Source: DATKOF01 sp035524795 (GTDB taxonomy: Bacteria; Pseudomonadota; Gammaproteobacteria; Burkholderiales; SG8-41). From it: DNA of 55,223 bases. Shown piece after piece: positions 42,106 to 50,405 of this stretch; the first letter of the stretch is position 1, and the number at the start of each line of letters is the position of its first letter. The notes below the pieces were generated by a model. The model was given only the letters and a program-made list of their open reading frames with translations, searched no databases and had not been told where the DNA came from. A program made the translations under genes and the position numbers. The DNA lies in NCBI GenBank assembly GCA_035524795.1, contig DATKOF010000008.1, forward strand, positions 1 through 55,223, written 5' to 3'.

Positions 42106-43268
42106 ACCGGCGCCGTTTTTTGTCCATGGGCTGCGTTTGCTGCCTGAACCTGATTCCTGGGATCAGTTTGGCGCAATCCGATTCCTGGCCTGACTGGCAG
42201 ATACCGCCGCGATTCGCGCGTCCCGATCTGTCATCTGACGAGGGCGGGCTATGGGCGCTGATGGATCGCGAAGAAAAACGCGTTCGCCAAAGTCCATTTT
42301 GCATCCGCGATCCGCAGCTTCACGATTACGTGCTGGACATCATATGCCGGCTCGGCGGCGATCATTGTCCCGATATTCGCGCCTATGTGATGCACAACCC
42401 GATATTCAACGCCATGATGGCGCCCAACGGCATGATGCAGGTATGGACCGGTCTGATGCTGAGAATAGACAACGAGGCGCAGCTGGCAGCAGTGCTGGGG
42501 CACGAACTCGGTCATTATTTTTCAAGACACTCGATTGATCAGTTGCGTGACGCTGAATCGCGCAGCGCGTTCGCCCAATTCTTCGGCATTTTCGGTCTGG
42601 TCGGCGCGGTGGGACAAATTGCGGCGATTGCCGGCGCGTTTGCGCATTCGCGCGAACATGAACGCGTCGCCGACCGCATTGGTCTCGAGCTGATGAGCAA
42701 GGCTGGCTACGATCCGGCTGAAGCGGCGAAGGTGTGGGAAAACCTTCTCGTTGAGCTTAAAGCGTCCCCCAATGAAGATCCGACCAGAGAAAACCCGATG
42801 TTTGCGACTCATCCGCCGGCTGACGAGAGGCGTGAAACGCTTGCTCGGTTAGTCGAGGCTCACCCCGGCGGGGTAACCAATGAAGCTACCTGGCTGGACA
42901 AGATGGCGCCGTACCGACGCGAATGGCTGGATGATGAAATCAAGCGCAGCCAGCATGAACAAAGCATCGCCCTTCTAAACAGGCTGATCTCCCGCTCCCC
43001 TTCACAGCCGGATTATCTGTTCGCCAGGGCGGAGGTCCGCCGCCTTCGATCCAACGACACGGACCTTGACCAGGCGATAAACGACTACAAATCGGCCATC
43101 AGTTTGGGCAATGCCCCTCCGGAAAGCTACCGCGGTCTGGGAATGATATATATGGCGCGCAAGCAGACGGAAGAAGCGCGGACGAATTTGGGGCACTACC
43201 TGGATCTGTCGCCGGCATCGCCGGATGGTCTCATGATCAAGAGCTATATCGAGGAGATGAAAATATGA
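42102..43268 (+). CDS. M48 family metalloprotease, Tat-exported, with TPR-like tail
   Basis: 388 residues. The N-terminus MNRRRFLSMG fits a twin-arginine signal, followed by a hydrophobic stretch to about residue 25. The zinc motif HELGH is at 134-138 and the third ligand is E187 in SREHERVAD. Between them is a hydrophobic loop (165-180). The last 110 residues look like two or three TPR helices (LFARAEVRRLRSNDTDLDQAINDYKSAI). Such proteins are periplasmic, related to BepA/YfgC-type proteases that act on outer-membrane protein assembly. BepA-like function is an analogy only; Tat export would be unusual for it. Confidence 0.88.
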   Translation: MNRRRFLSMGCVCCLNLIPGISLAQSDSWPDWQIPPRFARPDLSSDEGGLWALMDREEKRVRQSPFCIRDPQLHDYVLDIICRLGGDHCPDIRAYVMHNPIFNAMMAPNGMMQVWTGLMLRIDNEAQLAAVLGHELGHYFSRHSIDQLRDAESRSAFAQFFGIFGLVGAVGQIAAIAGAFAHSREHERVADRIGLELMSKAGYDPAEAAKVWENLLVELKASPNEDPTRENPMFATHPPADERRETLARLVEAHPGGVTNEATWLDKMAPYRREWLDDEIKRSQHEQSIALLNRLISRSPSQPDYLFARAEVRRLRSNDTDLDQAINDYKSAISLGNAPPESYRGLGMIYMARKQTEEARTNLGHYLDLSPASPDGLMIKSYIEEMKI

Positions 43269-43849
43269 AAAGACTATTGATCATCCTTCTGATGGGCGGA
43301 CTTGTCAGTTGCGCATCTGTCGGAAAAGTTGAAACCGGGGAAAATACCTTGGGCGAGCGCATGACGGTCAACCTGGACGGCGCATGGAACCAGATCAAGG
43401 CCCCGGGCCTGGGTCCCGCGCAGATTTGGACCATGGAGGGACTGCCGATCGATCAGCTATTGATCTACACCGGGCTCAAGGACGGTGAAGCGATCACCTC
43501 AAAAAATTCCGCATCGGGCGGCAAGATGAAGAATCTTGATTTTCGTGCCAGCATGACGCCTGATGAAATCGTGTCTCTTTTTGAGGGCATGCTTACGCGG
43601 GATGGATCCAGTTTCAAGTTGTTGAAGCTCGAACCCGCAAATTTCGGTGGACTGAAAAAAGGGTTTCATTTTGAGTTCAGCCTTATCCGCAAGGTCGATA
43701 ACACTCAACTCCTGGGCATGGGCTACGGAGCGGTCAGTCAAGGCGAACTGTTCGCCATGCTTTATCAGGCCCCGCGATTGTCGTTCTTTCCGCGTTACCG
43801 CGGCAAAGTCGAGCAGATTGCGCTAAGTGCGCGCATCAAACAGATTTAG
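43265..43849 (+). CDS. Lipoprotein of unknown function, M48 operon
   Basis: 194 residues with a lipoprotein signal (MKRLLIILLMGGLVSC, Cys 16). The mature part is mixed alpha/beta with no recognised domain; GAWNQIKAPGLGPAQIWTMEGLPIDQLLIYTGLKDGEAI is followed by a basic middle and an aromatic end. It overlaps the protease gene by 4 nt (ATGA). It may be the outer-membrane partner or a substrate-side factor of the protease; that is inference from coupling only. Confidence 0.78.
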   Translation: MKRLLIILLMGGLVSCASVGKVETGENTLGERMTVNLDGAWNQIKAPGLGPAQIWTMEGLPIDQLLIYTGLKDGEAITSKNSASGGKMKNLDFRASMTPDEIVSLFEGMLTRDGSSFKLLKLEPANFGGLKKGFHFEFSLIRKVDNTQLLGMGYGAVSQGELFAMLYQAPRLSFFPRYRGKVEQIALSARIKQI

Positions 43850-43899
43850 AAGGGCTGCCGGGTAAAATGCTCAACGCACCGATTATTTAATCCCCCGCG

Positions 43900-43980
43900 C
43901 CCGATACTGTCGGAAACCGTGTTCTTCGCGGCGGAAATTGCGGAAGGGTCGATTACTGATCTTTATATGCCGAAAAATAA
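43900..43980 (+). pseudogene. Diverged second copy of the lpdA 3' end
   Basis: 81 nt matching the last 82 nt of lpdA (40985-41066) with eight substitutions and one missing base. Read in the lpdA frame, six of the seven changed codons are synonymous and only one changes a residue (Thr to Ile). That pattern says the piece came from a working lpdA of a related genome, not from a fresh copy. The missing base shifts the last codons. It marks the right border of the M48 operon block. Confidence 0.88.
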
Positions 43981-44032
43981 ATAGACGATCAGATTAATTG
44001 TCATCAAGCATTGATGTCTGTAGCATCAAGTC

Positions 44033-45080
44033 ATGGAATTGTCGCATCCAATGGTCGTTCTTTTCGGCGCGGGCGCGACGCGCGCCGCCTTCTCAACGAG
44101 GTTATTACCCCCGCCCATTGATTCGGATTTTTTTCAGATCGCTGGACAGATAAAAGGGCGGGGCACCGGGAGACTTGCCAATCTAGTTTTGGGGGATGTA
44201 TTTGACTTACACGATAAAACGGTGGGGGGTTGGTCTTGAACAATATTATCGAGATATTGAGACCCGGCTTGAACTAGGAAAATTTGCAAAACCCCACCAT
44301 AGACCCAAGGACTGGCAATTTCGAACAGATGAATTAGAAGAATTACTTAGGCGCACCCTGATACATACAACTTGTTCGTTCGAAAATGGTCCCGCAGAAC
44401 CTAGTGTTAGTTATATTCATCGGAAAATACTCGAAAGAGTTAAAGCCGGAGACATACTTATTACATTTAATTATGACACTGTTATCGAAGAGTCTATGCC
44501 CGATTCTAATTGTCTTTGGACACCGAGGGATGGGTACGGCATCGGGGTAACAGGCATTACTCATAACTGGGCTAAAAACTGGTTGCTAAATCACAATGTT
44601 CCCGGATCAGAAAAATCAAAAATAAAACTTCTGAAACTCCATGGGAGTATTAATTGGAAGCTTTATCAAAATTCTGATGTGAGATTAAAAAAACGTCCCT
44701 ATGTTGTAAGGGCGCGCAAAGGATGGCCGGTATTCGATAGCGCGGCATTTATACCACCTGGATGGCACAAACGCGTCGACCGCAATCCATTTAAGACCCT
44801 ATGGAGCCAGGCCCGCAATTCGTTGGAAGCATGTAAAACACTTGTAATTGTCGGATACTCCTTGCCCGACACTGATTTAATTGCGAGAGCACTTTTCTTG
44901 GAAGTCGTCAGATTACGGGAAACAAAAAGATCATTTATCGATAAGTTACATATCGCAGATATAAGTGATGCTGTAAAAGATAAAACTGTGAATCTATTTA
45001 TACCGGCGCTTGGCCCACGCGGCGTTGTCTCCCGATATAAAAGCGCGGAAGATTTGGCCCAATCATGGAATTCTTCTTAA
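44033..45080 (+). pseudogene. SIR2-family protein gene split by a frameshift
   Basis: Two overlapping reading frames make one protein of about 348 residues. The first (44033-44239) gives VVLFGAGATRAAF and PPPIDSDFF, the NAD-binding start of SIR2 folds. The second (to 45080) gives ITFNYDTVIE, KLHGSINW with the conserved His, and the C-terminal IVGYSLPDTDLIARALF, all SIR2 marks. The shift sits at a G6 run (44224-44229); one G less would join the frames as DKTVGVGLEQYY. The region is AT-rich, unlike the flanks. Related SIR2 proteins act in phage defence by destroying NAD, but no partner gene is present here. Confidence 0.8.
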
Positions 45081-45139
45081 ACTCAATCATGGTGCCAATA
45101 CTATTTCTTATAAAATGAATAAAATTGGGCCCCATAAGA

Positions 45140-45303
45140 ATAAATGGGGTCAGCCCCCCCATTGTTTCTATTAAATAAAAACGCCCGCTTTCGGCCACCG
45201 GCGGAGGCCGTCATGAGCGGAGTTATCACTGAATCACATTCACCGCAAAGACGGCAGAGACTGTCCACACCCACGGCCGTAGAACTCCACAGGGTCACAT
45301 CAC
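45140..45303. repeat. Direct repeat copy A (with 3' end of the unknown gene family at 46153)
   Basis: About 163 nt, similar by eye at roughly four of five bases to 46082-46244 and in the same orientation. It begins with AAATGGGGTCAGCCCCCCC, then an AT-rich stretch, then GC-rich sequence. On the minus strand the inner part can be read as a frame TLWSSTAVGVDSLCRL, the C-terminal end of a relative of the 46153-47139 protein. The gap 45081-45400 holds this element and nothing else that I recognise. Confidence 0.82.
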
Positions 45304-45400
45304 TAACAACGGGGGATAGGCCGCGGTTTATTTCGGAGAATCCTTTTGAAAATAACAGTGGCCTGTCACCTATTTAATTCCCGGGCTTGACGGATCGACC

Positions 45401-46048
45401 ATGGAAAATTTCCCCAAAGACATTTATACGGAGCCCGATCCGGACGTCGATACGCTCGCCAATCTGGGCCCTCTCACCGGCATGGCCGGCATCTGGACCG
45501 GCACACGCGGCCTCGACATCAACCCGAAACCGGACGGTCCCGAAAAGCAGGTGTTCATCGAACAGATGGAACTGCAGCCGATCGATGCGCAGACCAATGG
45601 GCCGCAACTGTTCTACGGACTGCGCTACCACACGCGGATCGTCAAGCCCGATGACGTCGAGACATTTCACGATCAGGTCGGTTACTGGCTATGGGAACCG
45701 GCGACCGAGACCGTGATCCAGACGCTTTCGATACCCCGCGGGCAAGCGGCCATGGCCATGGGCCGTGCCCGCACCGATGCGAAAACGTTTCGTCTTGAGG
45801 CTGTCCGCGGATCGGAGATGAACGGCATCGTGTCAAATCCGTTTCTGGAGTACGCGTTCAGGACAGAGCGCTACACCATCACGGTTTCGATCAATGCCGA
45901 CGGAACCTGGTCCTACGAGCAGGATACGGTGTTGATCATCCCGGGTCAGGCGGAGCCGTTTCACCACACGGATCGCAACACACTCCGGAAGATCGGCGAG
46001 CCTACGCCCAACCCCACCGCGCAGGCAGCAGCGAAGCTTAATAAATGA
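45401..46048 (+). CDS. Heme-binding beta-barrel (nitrobindin/THAP4-like) protein
   Basis: 215 residues without signal peptide. LTGMAGIWTGTRGLD carries the GxWxG-type start of nitrobindin/FABP-like barrels. The following strands (QVFIEQMELQPID, LFYGLRYHTRIV, FHDQVGYWLWEPATETVIQTLSIPRGQ) follow the barrel pattern, and the end holds a His-rich turn FHHTDRN. These bind heme or other hydrophobic ligands; which one cannot be seen, and the usual C-terminal heme His is not assigned with certainty. It is flanked on both sides by the direct repeats 45140-45303 and 46082-46244. Confidence 0.7.
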   Translation: MENFPKDIYTEPDPDVDTLANLGPLTGMAGIWTGTRGLDINPKPDGPEKQVFIEQMELQPIDAQTNGPQLFYGLRYHTRIVKPDDVETFHDQVGYWLWEPATETVIQTLSIPRGQAAMAMGRARTDAKTFRLEAVRGSEMNGIVSNPFLEYAFRTERYTITVSINADGTWSYEQDTVLIIPGQAEPFHHTDRNTLRKIGEPTPNPTAQAAAKLNK

Positions 46049-46081
46049 ATGGGGGGCTGTTTACGATCGGCATAGAGCAGG

Positions 46082-46244
46082 AACAATGGGGACAGACCAT
46101 ATTATTTATTGAATAAAATTGTCCGCTTTCAGCCAACAGCGGAGACCGTCAGTCAGGAGCGGGGTTCTCGCCGAGCCACATTCGCCCAAAGACGGTGAAG
46201 ACTGTCCACGCCCCCGGCCGTGGAACTCCACAGGGTCGCATCAC
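46082..46244. repeat. Direct repeat copy B
   Basis: Partner of copy A (45140-45303). It begins with CAATGGGGACAGACC, then TATTTATTGAATAAAA, and its right half is the coding 3' end of the minus-strand gene 46153-47139. Because the coding version is here, this copy is probably the parent. Confidence 0.82.
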
Positions 46245-47139
46245 CGACCAGCAGGTCACCCGCGAAAACTCCCGGACGGGACTGCAGTAAAGCATCGAAC
46301 GTAGTCCGCCCGCCTTGCGTGAAGGCGTGCGGCGGCGCGGTCAGATCGATGCGCTGGCGCGCCAGCACCTCCATTTTCTCGACGGCCGCGCCGAGGCGCT
46401 CGAAGTGCGGCAGGTGGGGATGGAGATTGAATGTCGTCACACCGTCAAGCAGCCCTAGGCGATCGAGTCCGCTCTCGATTTCGATCGGCGACGGCAAGCC
46501 GCCGGGCTCGGCGGCGGGACGAAGCCCGAATCGATTCTCCACCGGCATGCCGAGTCCTGCGAGGAGCGAGCGGCCGAAGCCGCCGAAGCGCTGTTGCGGC
46601 GGAATCGTCCTGTCCCCATGATGGAGGAATTCAATCTCCTGCAAGCGCAGGCGCGCAGTGTGCGGAAGACCTTCGGCATGGCCGATATCATGGTGCAGCG
46701 AGACAAAGAGAAGATTGTCCGGCTTTGCCAGAAAAGCGCGCACAGCCCGCAATTCAGCATCGCTCGCCTGCTGACCCGTCCGGATCGAATCGAAACTGAT
46801 GACGATCAGGGTGTCGACGCTTCCGGCCAGATCATCATCCAGCGGAAACCACTGGCCATCATCGTGGACGCGCTCCAGTTCGAGGACAGGTTGGCCGGTC
46901 TGGGCGCGCGCTTGCTCCACGAAAGCGGTGAAGTTCTTCTTCATGATGTAATCGAGGAAGCCGGTGATACTCTGGTCGAACCGGTTCGGATCGGAGAACT
47001 CTTCGAAGCGCGGATAGAGCATCCGCCGGCTTTCGAAAAGCGCCGGGAAACGATTCTCGATGATGGCGAGAGGCGCGCCGATTTCGTCGGGGCGGCTCCA
47101 GGCGTAATAGGCAGCGATTTTACGGCCAGTCACATTCAA
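46153..47139 (-). CDS. Hypothetical protein, possibly class I amidotransferase-like fold
   Basis: 328 residues; family not recognised. There is no signal peptide or membrane segment. The middle (about 105-155: VDTLIVISFDSIRTGQQASDAELRAVRAFL, then NLLFVSLHHDIG) has the alpha/beta pattern of ThuA/DUF4350-like amidotransferase folds. The C-terminal half is rich in Leu, Pro and His (FNLHPHLPHFERLG) and ends in GDATLWSSTAGGVDSLHRLW, the part repeated at 45140-45303. The fold guess is weak. Confidence 0.6.
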   Translation of the reverse strand: MNVTGRKIAAYYAWSRPDEIGAPLAIIENRFPALFESRRMLYPRFEEFSDPNRFDQSITGFLDYIMKKNFTAFVEQARAQTGQPVLELERVHDDGQWFPLDDDLAGSVDTLIVISFDSIRTGQQASDAELRAVRAFLAKPDNLLFVSLHHDIGHAEGLPHTARLRLQEIEFLHHGDRTIPPQQRFGGFGRSLLAGLGMPVENRFGLRPAAEPGGLPSPIEIESGLDRLGLLDGVTTFNLHPHLPHFERLGAAVEKMEVLARQRIDLTAPPHAFTQGGRTTFDALLQSRPGVFAGDLLVGDATLWSSTAGGVDSLHRLWANVARREPRS

Positions 47140-47178
47140 CCTCCCTCGCGCTGCACGATGATGGGATCTTATAAAAAC

Positions 47179-47193
47179 AAATGGGGGTCCCCT
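47179..47193. repeat. Third AATGGGG-type motif
   Basis: AAATGGGGGTCCCCT, in the same orientation as the motifs opening 45140 and 46082. It lies 40 nt before the start of the unknown minus-strand gene and within the transition to the 47209 membrane-protein gene. It may be a palindromic repetitive element, since GGGG/CCCC pairs around the centre. Confidence 0.5.
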
Positions 47194-47208
47194 GTGTAGC
47201 TATTTTCG

Positions 47209-47595
47209 TCAGGTCAACCGTCCGCCATGCTGACCGCGGGAAGGATCCGGGCCTGATGTCAGCCTTTGTTGCCGCAGCACTGCGCTGAATGCGAGGATGA
47301 GGACACCAAGGCTGACGAAGACTTGCGCGTACGCGACCTCTTTCCGGAAGCCGTAAAAATGGAGCGAAAAGGCCATGAGAAGGAGCCATAGCCCGAACAA
47401 CACGATGCCGTGTTCGATCCATTCTTTTTCGGGATAGATGAGCGCTCCGGCGGCGAACGCGGCCATGGCCACCCCCAGCACCCTCACGGCAACAGCATCG
47501 ATTCCCAGCCCAAAGTGGATGAAGGACGGGTACAGGGATACCGCCAGCCCTGCAACAAGAATCAGTCCGTCCTGCCAGCGACGAGAAATTTTCAT
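47209..47595 (-). CDS. SPW-repeat-like small membrane protein
   Basis: 128 residues with four hydrophobic segments (about 9-28, 32-53, 62-80 and 88-108). The starts of the two halves, WQDGLILVAGLAVSLYPSF and EWIEHGIVLFGLWLLLMAF, resemble the SPW repeat that occurs twice in this family. Function unknown. AAGGAG stands before the ATG. It is separated from the unknown gene at 46153 by 69 nt that hold the AATGGGGG motif. Confidence 0.72.
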   Translation of the reverse strand: MKISRRWQDGLILVAGLAVSLYPSFIHFGLGIDAVAVRVLGVAMAAFAAGALIYPEKEWIEHGIVLFGLWLLLMAFSLHFYGFRKEVAYAQVFVSLGVLILAFSAVLRQQRLTSGPDPSRGQHGGRLT

Positions 47596-47808
47596 GACGA
47601 GGTCTCCTTACCGAAAAAGCTGAAGGTTGGACTTTCCGGATGTCCTCTCGGTTCCTTCATTTCAGCCCACGGGCGGCACCCCCGTCGCTCACAAAAAATC
47701 GCGTCGTTTCGACATCATTCGTTACAAAAATCCCCTGAAATGGAGTATGCATACTTTCCGATGAGGGCGTTAGTGGAACTGCATCCATTTCTTTATCAGG
47801 GGACGATC

Positions 47809-48096
47809 ATGAAGAAGGCATTATTTCTCGTTTTACCGTTGCTGATTTCCACCGCCGCATTCGGCCAACAACAAAGCGGGCCGCAGGGCGTGCAGGCGCA
47901 GCCCGGCGCCGGGGCAGCGCAGAACGGCCAGGGCCGGCCGAATTTCGATGAAAGGAAACAGCATATGCTCGACCGCATCGATCAGCGCATCAGCACGCTG
48001 CAAAACGCCAGGAACTGCGTGGCGCAGGCGCAGAACCCGCAGGCGCTCAAAGCCTGCCGCCCGCACCGGGAAGAAGGCGGCGAACCGCGGCAATAA
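47809..48096 (+). CDS. Small exported protein with helical C-terminal domain
   Basis: 95 residues with a signal peptide (1-20, ending AFGQ). A Gln/Gly/Pro-rich linker follows, then a helical hairpin-like region (FDERKQHMLDRIDQRISTLQNARNCVAQAQNPQALKACRP) with two Cys that may pair. It recalls small periplasmic proteins related in style to Spy/CpxP, but the LTxxQ motif is not seen. AGGGGA lies before the ATG. The 213-nt region upstream (47596-47808) holds no further gene that I can see. Confidence 0.75.
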   Translation: MKKALFLVLPLLISTAAFGQQQSGPQGVQAQPGAGAAQNGQGRPNFDERKQHMLDRIDQRISTLQNARNCVAQAQNPQALKACRPHREEGGEPRQ

Positions 48097-48189
48097 TCCG
48101 GCTGCCCGTCATTCACTTTTACGGCAACTGTTCAGACGACTGTCACCCCGAGGCGATATCCCGGTTGCCCATCATTTGAGAGGTCCATC

Positions 48190-48507
48190 ATGTCAAACCG
48201 GAAAGCATTGCTGTTTGTTGCACTGATGACCGTGCTCGGCGCCACTGCGCTGCCGGCGGCCGCGCGCACCGACGTCAACATCGACATCGGCGTCGCGCCG
48301 CCCGCGCCGCAGGTCGAGGTGGTGCCGGCGCCGCGCCGGGGCTATGTGTGGGCGCCGGGCTACTGGCGCTGGGAAGGCCGCCGGCACGTCTGGGTGCAGG
48401 GACACTGGATCCGCGAACACCGCGGCTATGTCTGGGTGCCGGAGCATTGGGAGCAACGAGGGCCGTACTATCACTTCGTGCCCGGACACTGGCAGCCGGC
48501 GCGCTGA
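48190..48507 (+). CDS. YXWXXGXW repeat protein, exported
   Basis: 105 residues: signal peptide (1-25, ending AAA), a short acidic/Pro linker, and then four aromatic repeats of the form YVWxPGYWxW, HVWVQGHW, YVWVPEHW and FVPGHW. This matches the known WXXGXW (BcpO-related) family. Function unknown; the repeats probably form a small beta structure in the periplasm or outer membrane. GAGAGG lies before the ATG. It stands convergent to the antiporter gene. Confidence 0.87.
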   Translation: MSNRKALLFVALMTVLGATALPAAARTDVNIDIGVAPPAPQVEVVPAPRRGYVWAPGYWRWEGRRHVWVQGHWIREHRGYVWVPEHWEQRGPYYHFVPGHWQPAR

Positions 48508-48521
48508 GCACGGAGGAGCAA

Positions 48522-50318
48522 TCACGCGGGGTCCTGCGTCCCCGCCGCCTCCCGCCGGCCTGCGGCGTCCTGCTCGAACACTTCCTGCAATTGCTCGGCA
48601 GCCTGCTTGGTCGTCTGTATCAGCTGATCCTCGTTCTCGTGGATGCTGTACTGCTGGACGAGCAGCTTTTCGTCGTGCTCGCGGAACAGCGCGACCGCGC
48701 GCACGGCGTCCGCGTCGGCCATCCCCAGCGCCCTGAGCACATCGACCGCCGCTTCGGCGCTCGCGGCGAACACTTCGCGGTGGATCACCTCGACGCCGAG
48801 ATCGCGCAGCCGGAAATAATGGACGCGGTTGTGCGCGCGCGCGATGATCGGCAGCGCCGGAAAATGCTGGCGCACCACGCGCGCGGTCTCGATTGAAGCC
48901 TTGACGTCGTCGATCGCGAGCACGAACAGCCGCGCGCGCGTCGCCCCCGCCGCCGCCAGCAGCTCCAGGCGCGACGCATCGCCATAGTAGATTTTACCGC
49001 CGTACTTGCGCACGAAATCGACCTGCTCGTAGCTGATTTCGAGTGCGGTGAACGGGATGCCCGACATCCGCAGCACGCGGCCGACGATCTGCCCGAAGCG
49101 TCCGAAACCGGCGATGATGACCGGCTTGTCCTGTGGCTCGATGACGTCATATTCCGGCACGGCGGTCAGCGCAGTCCACAGTGCAAGTACTTTGGCATGG
49201 GCCGCGATCAGCAGCGGCGCCGCCAGCAATGACATGGTGACCACCATGATCAGCAGGTCGGACAGCGCCGCGGGCAGCACGCGCTGCGCGACCGCCGCAG
49301 TCAGCAGCACGAATGCGAACTCGCCGCCCTGCGCCAGCGCCACCGCCAGCCGCTGCGCGCTGTCGCCGGGCGCGCCGCTCAACCGCGAAATCACGTACAT
49401 CACGGCCGCCTTGCCGGCCAGCAGCAGCGCGGTGAGCCCGAGCACCAGCGCCGGTTTGTCGAGCAGCACACCGAGGTTCGCGTTCATGCCGACCGCCATG
49501 AAAAACAGCCCCATCAGCAGGCCCTTGAACGGCTCGATGTCGGCTTCGAGCTCATGACGCAGTTCGGAATCGGCGAGGATCACGCCGGCGAGAAACGCGC
49601 CGAGCGACATCGACAGCCCGACCAGTTCGGTGCCGAGCGCGGCGGCGATCACCAGCAGCAGCGCGGCGGCGGTGAAGATCTCGCGGTTGGCCTGGATCGC
49701 GATGAAATTGAGCGCCGGACGCACGATGTAGCGCCCGCCGCTCAGCACGACGCCGACCAGCAGCGCGATCTTGCCGGCCTCGCTCCAGCTGAAATGGATT
49801 TCGCCGGCGGCGCCGGGCGCCAGCAGCGGCAGCAGCGCCAACACTGGAATCACCGCGACGTCCTGAAACAGCAGGATCGAAAACGCCTCGCGGCCGTAGC
49901 GCCGCGCGAGTTCGCCGCGCTCTTCGAGTAACGCCATCACCAGCGCGGTCGACGACAGCGCGAGCGCGAAGCCGATGATGACGCCGGTGCCCCAGTGCAG
50001 CCCCGCGGCGCGCGCGACCGCGGCGACCAGCGCGGTAGTCGCCGCCATCTGCGCGCTGCCGAGGCCGAACACCGGACCGCGCAGCGCCCACAGCCGCGCC
50101 GGCTCGAGCTCGAGCCCGATCACGAACAGCAGCAGCACCACGCCGAGCTCGGCGAACTCCAGCGTCGCGCCGGTGTGGTCGACCGCGTGCAGCACCCACG
50201 GGCCGACCACGATGCCGGCGACCAGATAGCCGAGTACCGCGCCGAGTTTCAGACGCTGGAACAGCGGCACGATGACAACCGCCGCCAGCAGCAGCAATGC
50301 GAGTTGCCTGACCAGCAC
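48522..50318 (-). CDS. CPA2 family cation:proton antiporter (KefB/KefC-like) with TrkA-N domain
   Basis: 598 residues from the GTG that follows AAGGGGGCAAG; a TTG at 50336 is the alternative. About twelve membrane segments lie between residues 1 and 375, with the family patterns LGYLVAGIVVGP, ELGVVLLLFVIGLELEP, ALSSTALVMALL, LFQDVAVIPVLALLP and GAFLAGVILADSE. A Rossmann TrkA-N domain (about 398-515: VIIAGFGRFGQIVGRVL) follows, ending in a charged helical tail. It probably exchanges K+ or Na+ for H+ and is gated by a nucleotide or glutathione adduct; ion and gate are inference. Confidence 0.92.
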   Translation of the reverse strand: MLVRQLALLLLAAVVIVPLFQRLKLGAVLGYLVAGIVVGPWVLHAVDHTGATLEFAELGVVLLLFVIGLELEPARLWALRGPVFGLGSAQMAATTALVAAVARAAGLHWGTGVIIGFALALSSTALVMALLEERGELARRYGREAFSILLFQDVAVIPVLALLPLLAPGAAGEIHFSWSEAGKIALLVGVVLSGGRYIVRPALNFIAIQANREIFTAAALLLVIAAALGTELVGLSMSLGAFLAGVILADSELRHELEADIEPFKGLLMGLFFMAVGMNANLGVLLDKPALVLGLTALLLAGKAAVMYVISRLSGAPGDSAQRLAVALAQGGEFAFVLLTAAVAQRVLPAALSDLLIMVVTMSLLAAPLLIAAHAKVLALWTALTAVPEYDVIEPQDKPVIIAGFGRFGQIVGRVLRMSGIPFTALEISYEQVDFVRKYGGKIYYGDASRLELLAAAGATRARLFVLAIDDVKASIETARVVRQHFPALPIIARAHNRVHYFRLRDLGVEVIHREVFAASAEAAVDVLRALGMADADAVRAVALFREHDEKLLVQQYSIHENEDQLIQTTKQAAEQLQEVFEQDAAGRREAAGTQDPA

Positions 50319-50405
50319 CTTGCCCCCTTGGCGCAAAGCGTTTCGACCCTGCTATATTAACCGGATATCACACCGGGCATGCCGGCGGCGGGCCGGCGAA
50401 CTTCA

